From: Ectobius pallidus | Taxonomy: Eukaryota > Arthropoda > Insecta > Blattodea > Ectobiidae | NCBI GenBank assembly: GCA_964059195.1 | Contig: CAXKWD010000005.1 | Location: forward strand, 95,307,882 to 95,371,881 | Direction: 5' to 3' | DNA: 64,000 nt | Shown here: positions 38,547-45,096 of the stretch, in pieces | Position numbering within the stretch: the first letter of the stretch is position 1 | Layout of the letters: each line of letters starts with the position of its first letter | Program-made: the position numbers and the translations under genes | The notes under the pieces: generated by a model | Told to the model about the DNA's origin: nothing | Seen by the model: the letters and a program-made list of their open reading frames with translations, nothing else | Databases searched by the model: none

Positions 38547-38627
38547 CCCTCTATACATAGGCCTAATAATAACATTACAATATCTTGTTTACTGGTGGAG
38601 AAGAATATAGAAGTTTTTTTCAGAAAT

Positions 38628-38729
38628 GTGAAGCAGGACAAACCTTGGGGTAAAGGCGGTCTATGCAAGGTCTTACCATCTTCATGTGCCGAATGTTTAT
38701 GAAATCTGGATGCCTACTAGAACCCAAAG
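38628..38729 (+). mobile_element. SINE family A, left half split by the Polinton
   Basis: Matches the SINE body from GGGGTAAAGGCGG through TTCATGTGCCGAATGT to GAACCC, then stops at the Polinton end. The remainder resumes at 54064. Confidence 0.85.
38724..38729. other. 6-bp target duplication CCAAAG, left
   Basis: Identical to 54064-54069. Polintons characteristically duplicate 6 bp. Confidence 0.95.
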
Positions 38730-39729
38730 AGTAGTATGGTTTTGTGACTGACGTCAGAGGAGGATTGGGAGGATTGGGAGGATTGATGACGTCACTTCCG
38801 GTTACGTCACGGAGGGGAGGGAGGATTGATGACGTCACAAGTGGAGGGGGAATGCTTACGTCACAGGTCACGTGACAGGAGGAGCGGAGGAGCCGGAGGG
38901 GAAGGTGGGCGTGGCTATGACGTCAGTGGCGGATTGTATGACGTCACAAGTGGGTGTGGCTATAACCGCGTGATTCAAAATGGCGTCGGTTCCGGTTCCT
39001 ATTGCAAATGGCGGCGGTTCCGGTTCCTATTTCAAATGTCGGACAAAGCGCGAAATTCAAAATTTGAGAATTTATACTGTAATTGGTTTCGTTTCCGGCG
39101 CGAAATTTAAAATTTGGTAATTCATAATGAAAATGGCTACGTTTCCGGTTCCTATTTCAAATGGTGTAAGGTTGGAAATTTAATACTAGATGGCGGTTGA
39201 TTTGAAAATTGTAAAAGGTGGAAATTGGATATTACAATTGCAAATGGCGGATGGTGGGAAATTTGAAATTTGTATATTGTTATTGTTTTACAACACGGCG
39301 GCATCGTTCACGTCATCAGAGGATTGGGAGGATTAGATCATGTGACAGGTGGATTGTTTTATGACGTCACTTCTTACGTCAGAGGAGGATTGGGAGGATT
39401 GGGAGGATTGCTATGACCTACCTCAACAGTGGAATGTTTTATGACGTCATCGTTTACGTCATCAGAGGATTGGGAGGATTAGATCATGTGACAGGAGGAA
39501 TGTTTTACAACATGGCGGCATCGCTTACGTCAGAGGAGGATTGGGAGGATTGGGAGGATTGCTATGACCTACCTCAACAGTGGAATGTTTTATGACGTCA
39601 TCGCTTACGTCATCAGAGGATTGGGTCGCTTACGTCACAAGAGGATTGGGAGGATTAGATCATGTGATAGGTGGAATGATTTATGACGTCACAGCAGATT
39701 TTAATCTTTATGTCTTTTTAGCATGGAAG
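38730..39729 (+). repeat. Polinton left terminal inverted repeat
   Basis: 1000 bp, reverse-complementary to 53073-54063 with few differences; homology ends at GCATGGAAG. Composed of AGGATTGGGAGGATTGGGAG blocks, TGACGTCA palindromes, and a central stretch with repeated AAATGGCGG and CCGGTTCC words. The 94-codon frame at 38826-39110 appears in both TIRs only because the TIRs are copies of each other. Confidence 0.97.
38749..39691. promoter_or_regulatory. array of nine CRE palindromes in left TIR
   Basis: TGACGTCA begins at 38749, 38787, 38830, 38918, 38939, 39362, 39442, 39593 and 39684, with additional TTACGTCA half-variants between them. This is the consensus for CREB/ATF-type bZIP factors. 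The right TIR mirrors the array, and single copies also lie at 39827 and 49957 near gene starts. A role in transcription or TIR recognition is inference. Confidence 0.75.
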
Positions 39730-40007
39730 TATTACTCTACTTTCCCACGTTTTGTCACGTACGCCAGAGCAACACCTGGCCGGAAGTACATCTTACATTA
39801 CAACTGAATCACGAATTCTTTATGTATGACGTCATCACTATGGACTTGTTCAAACTTGTTTCAAGGTTATACACGGCACGTGCAGGACAGGTTCATACTT
39901 GTTTCAAGGTTAGTCGTAAATGAAACAGATTGTATGAGCTATGAGTGAAAGTTTTAAAATATTTGCGAGACAAGCGTCATATCCTCAGTGATCTTCAAGC
40001 TTACAAC

Positions 40008-40490
40008 ATGTCATCATTGAAGCGTGGTCTTAAAAGTGCACCTAAATCTACTACAGCTGCTGCTGCTGCTGATATGGTGGATATTACAACGCAGGACTTG
40101 TGGGAAACGCTACAGTCCTCCACCATACAACCATCACAAGCGGATTTACCAAATACACAAGAAACCAAGAATAAGAAGACGCCTATAGTATCTACTCTAG
40201 AGCGGTATTCAGTTGTAAACATCCCCGATGTGAATTGTACCAAACCATTGAGCGAGCTACAAATTGGACTTGCTTATCCGGTAAAGGAAGCTCGTTCCGT
40301 GTATACAAGGTATGGAAGGAGAATCGTTATAGACTTAATGATTGGATGCAGTGTTTTTCTACCAACAAGGTTCGGGAAGTTGAGTGAAGATCAGCTTCAA
40401 CAGATGAACGAGGAGAAACTTTCATTGGTGTACTATGGTAAGGAGCCGAAGTCAGATGGATACTACTACCACGTTCTCAACTTTGTGTAA
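40008..40490 (+). CDS. conserved small Polinton protein, possible OB-fold
   Basis: 160 codons from the ATG in ACATGTCATCATTG; upstream in-frame codons lack an ATG, so this start is preferred. The N-terminal ~60 residues are low-complexity (an alanine run near 20-25, then Ser/Thr/Gln-rich). The C-terminal ~85 residues look folded: LSELQIGLAYPVKEARSV, TRYGRRIVIDL, VFLPTRFGKLSEDQL, LVYYGKEP. I recognise this as a type of protein seen beside PolB in animal Polintons. The beta-rich pattern could be an OB-fold, which would suit single-strand DNA binding, but that is inference. The frame is intact, unlike its neighbours. Downstream a likely 3'-UTR intron (donor GTATGT at 40602, acceptor TTTCAG at 40686) precedes AATAAA at 40769. 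Confidence 0.75.
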   Translation: MSSLKRGLKSAPKSTTAAAAADMVDITTQDLWETLQSSTIQPSQADLPNTQETKNKKTPIVSTLERYSVVNIPDVNCTKPLSELQIGLAYPVKEARSVYTRYGRRIVIDLMIGCSVFLPTRFGKLSEDQLQQMNEEKLSLVYYGKEPKSDGYYYHVLNFV

Positions 40491-40601
40491 TATGGGAAAC
40501 TTTTTGAGATTTTAGACTCAGTGTGAAGTGTGTGTAACAGACTAAAAGTGACTATACAACACGACAACCGGCACCCTACATTCATCGATTTCTCTTGAAA
40601 G

Positions 40602-40686
40602 GTATGTGTTATTAACATGAACCATTTCCCATTCTTATCCATCGTAAGCTAAATTCTTATGTGTTTTTTATTTTTCTATGTTTCAG
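40602..40686 (+). other. predicted 3'-UTR intron
   Basis: AAAG|GTATGT donor and TTTTTCTATGTTTCAG| acceptor give an 85-bp intron after the stop codon, consistent with the spliced style of this element's polymerase gene. Confidence 0.5.
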
Positions 40687-40768
40687 AAGTTGGAGACTCT
40701 CAAGATCATGAGTGATATTCATTTTAGAAATAGGAGACTTTCAAGTGAAATTCAACTTGTAAATATTC

Positions 40769-40774
40769 AATAAA
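40769..40774 (+). terminator. polyadenylation signal AATAAA
   Basis: Canonical hexamer ~280 bp after the small gene's stop, followed by GT-rich sequence. Confidence 0.5.
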
Positions 40775-41025
40775 ACCAAAGTGATAAAAAATGTATTCTT
40801 TTGTAAGTTATTTCATAGCTGGATTTTCTCACGTTTGACACAGTCCAGTTTTCCCTAACCTCTCCTATTCCTAATTCCTAGGATGAGGGGCTGTGAAATA
40901 AAAAATACAACTCAGGATTATAGAATTTTATTCACTTTATTACAATCTTACTGGGATTTCATCCACAGCGTAAGCATAATAACATTTCGCAATGCACATT
41001 TCATATTAGAGTAATTATGAAAAAG

Positions 41026-41680
41026 TCATTTGGTTTCACAGTCTCTTATTTCGTCAAGCTTTGGAACACCAAGATCGTCCATGTTTATAACAGGTCTCTG
41101 CATCAGTTTACAATGAAGAACATATACACTTTCAAGAACAGGCTTCAAGTCTTCGTAGGGTAAGTATCAGCGGATTTCCATGGATGTTAGATTCGATGTA
41201 ACGCTGCGACTTTGTATCTGGGTAAATGTTTTTAGGTGGTCGGAGAACAAAATGTACAATTCTGTCATACACCGAAGTCACTGCTAAAATTGTTTACACT
41301 TTGACTGATATTCCTGACAGTCGATTATAACCATGTTGTTACACGACATTGGTAACGATGTTGGTTAATGCAGTATACTCTACACTTCGATCGTGTAGAA
41401 TTAAGCAATAAGCCTTTGTGTTTGCTGGTATATTGTTTGCTGCAGAAATTTCAATTCAGTCCCCCGATTTCAGAGAAGGATATCCATATTAACACACTTT
41501 GTGTCCTAGAGACTTGAGATACTTTTTACTTATAGGTGATAACATATCGAAGATAAGACTACGAGTATAGCCCCTTTCACATTGCGTAGGGTTATAATCC
41601 TTTTTAATCTTAACGGTGTCAAGACTTCTTTTATGAGATTGCTTCGTGGTGGGTACGTATTTGTTGAAATTAAGACCCAT
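41026..41680 (-). pseudogene. decayed structural-type gene (minor capsid candidate)
   Basis: From ATGGGTCTTAAT at 41680, overlapping the end of the PLA2-like gene, one frame stays coherent for ~180 codons apart from four stops (41489-41491 TAA, 41456-41458 TGA, 41339-41341 TAA, 41294-41296 TAA). It then shifts frame near 41150 and continues to a TGA at 41026-41028. Recognisable stretches include NFNKYVPTTKQ, FDMLSPISKKYLKSLG, TKAYCLILHDRSVEYTAL and VINMDDLGVPKLDEIRD. About 218 codons and the position after the PLA2/pX gene suit the single-jelly-roll minor capsid (penton-type) protein of Polintons, but no fold can be shown from sequence alone. Confidence 0.6.
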
Positions 41681-42425
41681 TTTTTCCTAATTGGTTAGCG
41701 TACCGTTCGAAGTCGTAGTTAGTTAGAGCTTTTTTTAAACGAAGTCCTTTACCGGTCGCATAAGGTTTTAGATACATTCCTTTTCCATTCATCGCGATAC
41801 CAGAACCTTTTTTCCCTAAGGCTATGCTCTCCATCATATGGTTATGACGAATGTTTGCTAGCAACTGTTTCTTGTTGGACTTTGCAGAATTTACAGCTTT
41901 AGCGATATGTGCTCCCGCACCACCGAGAGCCCCAAGTGCGGATAAACCTGCAAATATAGGTAGCAGAGGTAGTATACCACCAATTTTCTTCGGCGATTTC
42001 AACACTCTCTTCTTTTTCTTGTTCTTCTTATTCGATAGTAACTTTTTATATGCAGCTTTTAGTTTTTTAATGGTATCCATTTCCATTTTCACTTTTCCTT
42101 TCATAATTTTAGAAACGGAATAAGCTGTGGCACGTTCCCCAAGACTCGCGTCGGTAGCCTTGTCACGATTGGAAGCTTGTTTTAAAAATTTCAAGTCTGC
42201 TTTATGTCGATCGCTTATATCTGAGCTCTGTGTGTAACTTATATCGTCCACCTTACAGGCTTCGTCTACAGGATTGATACCCTTATCACCTCTTTGCACT
42301 CGTTTTTCCAATTTAGTTCCAGGTCCACAAAAGCGATACCCAGGCAATTTATCAATCAGTGTGTTTATTAATAAGTTCCCATGAGTGATGTGTCGACGTC
42401 TGCTTCGTTCTACTCGCGGCGCCAT
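41670..42425 (-). CDS. PLA2-like / adenovirus pX-like virion protein
   Basis: 251 residues from an ATG about 30 bp below a TATA box. Residues ~26-80 resemble the phospholipase A2 domain of parvovirus VP1: a calcium-loop motif YRFCGPGTKL (30-39), the helix DEACKVDDISYTQ (54-66) and KADLKF with the second Asp at 77. The catalytic His position (60, normally HDxxY) is Asp, so enzyme activity is doubtful. Residues 115-147 are very basic. Residues 148-182 (IGGILPLLPIFAGLSALGAL and onward) resemble the membrane-active hydrophobic segment of adenovirus core protein pX. The C-terminus has the GKGMYLKPYATGKGL repeat-like motif common in these elements. In virions, such proteins package DNA and disrupt endosomes; for this copy that is inference. 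The frame is intact. Confidence 0.85.
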   Translation of the reverse strand: MAPRVERSRRRHITHGNLLINTLIDKLPGYRFCGPGTKLEKRVQRGDKGINPVDEACKVDDISYTQSSDISDRHKADLKFLKQASNRDKATDASLGERATAYSVSKIMKGKVKMEMDTIKKLKAAYKKLLSNKKNKKKKRVLKSPKKIGGILPLLPIFAGLSALGALGGAGAHIAKAVNSAKSNKKQLLANIRHNHMMESIALGKKGSGIAMNGKGMYLKPYATGKGLRLKKALTNYDFERYANQLGKNGS

Positions 42426-42454
42426 ACTGATTAAATCATTCTCATGTTATAACT

Positions 42455-42466
42455 TTTTATATAAAA
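42455..42466. promoter_or_regulatory. symmetric TATA box, divergent promoter
   Basis: TTTTATATAAAA reads as a TATA box on both strands. It lies 30 bp upstream of the PLA2/pX ATG (42425, -) and 20 bp upstream of the small + frame at 42486. Confidence 0.5.
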
Positions 42467-42485
42467 CATTCGCTTCATTATAAAA

Positions 42486-42626
42486 ATGCCATTTACAGTC
42501 ATGAAGGTTGAGAAGCAAAACGTGTCTCTGGGGATCCTCCCAATGGTTAGCTTATGTCAAGAAGAAGACGAATGCATGCACAGCATACTATTTCCTAGCA
42601 GCACTGCGGGACGTAGTAATTCCTGA
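42486..42626 (+). CDS. 46-codon ORF, possible truncated gene start
   Basis: The frame MPFTVMKVEKQNVSLG... is intact from the first ATG after the divergent TATA box to TGA. No domain is recognised. The position, divergent from the PLA2/pX gene, is one where a larger virion gene could have started; it may be the stump left by a deletion. Function unknown. Confidence 0.3.
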   Translation: MPFTVMKVEKQNVSLGILPMVSLCQEEDECMHSILFPSSTAGRSNS

Positions 42627-42740
42627 AAGACAATGCGTTCAAGATTCATCAAGTAATATGTGTAAGATATGATTAAAATGATCTTTTTGTTAGACATCCT
42701 GAGAGTTGATGTATGGTAAATATACAAGTCCATTCCTAGA

Positions 42741-42758
42741 AGACCAAGACCAAGACCA

Positions 42759-42853
<95 letters not shown>

Positions 42854-42870
42854 AAGACCAAGAAATAGAC
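42741..42870 (+). repeat. (CGAGAC)n hexanucleotide repeat
   Basis: About 20 units with CAAGAC variants at both edges. Because the period is a multiple of three, several frames stay open (Arg-Asp on plus, Arg-Ser on minus), giving the long frames at 42706-42930 (+) and 42690-43028 (-). Confidence 0.95.
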
Positions 42871-43011
42871 CAAGAACATCCCGATCCTCTGTCTAAAAAC
42901 CTCAGGCATATCCTTTTTCGAACACTATGATTTTTAGCAATAAATAATGGATCTATGGTAAATAGAGTTAGTTGCTTTACATCCTTGAAGCTGTGAAGGT
43001 GAGGTTCCGAA

Positions 43012-44139
43012 ATGAGTGACGAGATCACTTCTGATCAAAGTAGTGATGCTGTATGCTCACAATCGAAACTATCAAACAGTAAATATGATAATTTTTTTGC
43101 GTTATTTGATGGAGCTGAGCACCCGTATGCTCTGTGCAAACTTTGTGAAAAGCTAAAGCATAAGAATGTTGAATTAAAAATTAAAAACCATAATACTACA
43201 GGTCTGAGGAAGCATCTGATAATGGTACATAAACTCCTCCCACGAGTAAAAGATAAAAATATACCGATAGATAATGTGGAACAAGATAAAACTTTACGGA
43301 ATAAATATTTAGCGATAAAAAATCCAATCTTCAGTCTAAACAAGAAATTGATGAAATTAGAAACCCGATAACTCTCCCCCTGGAAGAGTTCATACACAAC
43401 AGTGATTGTGAATCTGAAGAGTCGGAGATGGAATGCGAATCTGTTCACTCCTCTGATCAAACTCTGCAGAAGCAATATAAATACCTGTTAGAAATTGTCT
43501 ACGGTCAAGTGTCAGCGCCTTATGTCCAGAAACTCGTTCAACATAGACCGAGAAATAATGATGATGATATTTACGGTATGAGATGGGATCCTGATAGGCA
43601 GGTATTCAACATTGGTAAATTCCCCGTTACCATTAAAAATGATAACCTCTATGTTGGTGACAAGAGATATATCGTTTGTTCTGGGTTACTTGAACTATTG
43701 ATGAAAAGTAATCCTAATAAACATTTATATGACTGTTATGACTTAGCCATGTATAAGGAGATTTTGAAAAAAAACTAGCGCGCACAAAGTAAATTATGAC
43801 GAAAGCGAAAACATTCGAAGAGATAATACTCACAAATATCTACAAGTCATTAAGAAATTATTTCCTGAAGAGGATAAGGAAGAAGAAGAAGAAGAAGAGG
43901 AAGAACAAGATGATGAAAAAGAAGAACAAGATTTAGACTCTTCCAACGAGGCTTCGTCGCACCATACAGGAGAAGTACATTCGAATCGTAAATGTGATTA
44001 TAAATGCTGGCCTGATCTGTATGAGCTCATTGACAGATTACGTATACTTTTGTCATCATCTGCAGTAGGGAATTATTCTCATCACAGCGAGATACAAGAA
44101 ATCATATCTGAATTGCGGGGGAGAAAAATCATAGAATGA
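43012..44139 (+). pseudogene. BED-finger + DUF8207-type gene, two frameshifts
   Basis: Three coherent segments. (1) 43012-~43320 starts MSDEITSDQ and has a BED-like finger, CKLCEKLKHK ... HLIMVH. (2) ~43305-43775, in another frame, carries NPITLPLEEF, the domain core YGMRWD, GKFPVTIKNDNLYVGDKRYI and GLLELLMKSNPN. (3) ~43768-44139, back in the first frame, carries YLQVIKKLFPEE, a long Glu/Asp run, WPDLYELIDRLRILLSS and a C-terminus EIISELRGRKIIE. The second shift falls in an A8 run at 43767-43774. Parts 2 and 3 match the family I know as DUF8207, common in animal Polintons, of unknown role. The BED part at the N-terminus is unusual. Likely inactive unless ribosomes slip at the A8 run. Confidence 0.75.
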
Positions 44140-44140
44140 C

Positions 44141-44452
44141 TGTAACTATGTAAGAGTTTCAAAACACAGGGAATTATTTAATAAAGGATACTTACCGTCG
44201 TGGACTACGGAGATTTTCAAAATACGGAAGATCCAATCGACTTTTCCTCCTACGTATCTGCTTCAGGATTTGGAGGGAGGGAGTATTGAAGGTGCTTTTT
44301 ATGCTGAAGAACTCCAGAAAACAAAGTTTCCAGACTGTTATTTAATTGAAAAAGTGTTAAAGAACAAAGGACAGAAGGTGTTTGTAAAGTGGTTAGGGTT
44401 CCCTAGCTCAAAAAATTCATGGGTTAATATTAAGGATGTTGTATGTGATTAG
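44141..44452 (+). pseudogene. integrase C-terminal remnant with chromodomain
   Basis: An open frame from just after the preceding gene's stop. It shows the post-catalytic integrase segment (YVRVSKHRELFNKGYLPSW, IFKIRKI, LLQDLEGG, EELQKTKFP) and then a chromodomain: YLIEKVLKNKG, VFVKWLGFPSSKNSWVNIKD. Polinton integrases are retroviral-type DDE enzymes ending in such a chromodomain, thought to read histone marks. The zinc-binding and DDE domains that should precede are absent, and the frame has a TAG at 44132-44134, so this is a ~104-codon stump. AATAAA follows at 44457. Confidence 0.85.
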
Positions 44453-44456
44453 GGAA

Positions 44457-44462
44457 AATAAA
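44457..44462 (+). terminator. polyadenylation signal AATAAA
   Basis: Canonical hexamer 5 bp after the integrase stop, followed by T-rich sequence. Confidence 0.55.
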
Positions 44463-44579
44463 AGATAGATTCATTTTTATAACTTTTTTCTTTTATTTAT
44501 ATCCCACATGAACCCAAAGTTATCTTACTTTACTGTATCATACCTGTTCTTCTTCATCATAAATCATATTGTTTGAATC

Positions 44580-44707
44580 ATAAATATACATTTTTTACAC
44601 AATCCATACATACAAATATACATTTTTTACACATTCCATATACACAAACCATACATACAAATATACATTTTTTACACAAACCATACATACAAATATACAT
44701 TTTTTAC
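44580..44707. repeat. ~34-bp tandem repeat between convergent genes
   Basis: Four copies of AAATATACATTTTTTACAC with CATACATAC spacers. The last copy overlaps the stop codon region of the polymerase gene on the minus strand, so the repeat is its 3' UTR. Confidence 0.85.
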
Positions 44708-45096
44708 AGTTTGCATTTCTTAGTAGGAGGCTCATCATCACACTCCTCATCCTCCCTGATTCTATAGTGTCCGTGAGCGAGAGTGTCCACGCCATTTTCC
44801 ATAATATGACGCTTATCGTCGTTGCCAGATAAAGTTAATTTATTCATCGAAATCGAAAATACGTTATGCTTGTATGATCTGATGGATCTGTTTAACGAGA
44901 ATGTTGACTGTCCGCTCTGTAGACAACCAACATAATCTTCAAAGCTGACATCTTTGTCAATGACGTTTTTCTTAACGCCTTTCAATTTTTTGATGACCAT
45001 ATCATTAAATTTTATGGCGTACATTTTCGCTCGCAGACCTACGAACGCCTTTATGGAGTGACCAGCTCCTTCGTCCTTGAATTTCCCGACCACCGC
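44704..45096 (-). pseudogene. polymerase C-terminal tail after in-frame TAG
   Basis: Directly continues the polymerase frame after a TAG at 45097-45099. It contains GKFKDE, FVGLRAKMYAIK, KKLKGVKKNVI and DVSFEDYVGCLQ, the usual end (thumb and C-terminal part) of protein-primed PolB in Polintons. It closes at TAA with a basic PPTKKCKL terminus, a possible nuclear localisation signal. Confidence 0.85.

Noticed and set aside
38826..39110. 94-codon ORF in the left TIR, also present in the right TIR (53683-53967)
   Set aside because: Its presence in both TIRs follows from TIR identity. The translation is dominated by the GGAGG/GACGTCA repeats and resembles no protein.
42690..43028. Arginine-serine-rich protein on the minus strand
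   Set aside because: The frame is created by the (CGAGAC)n repeat; its flanks show no protein family and it overlaps the BED gene start.
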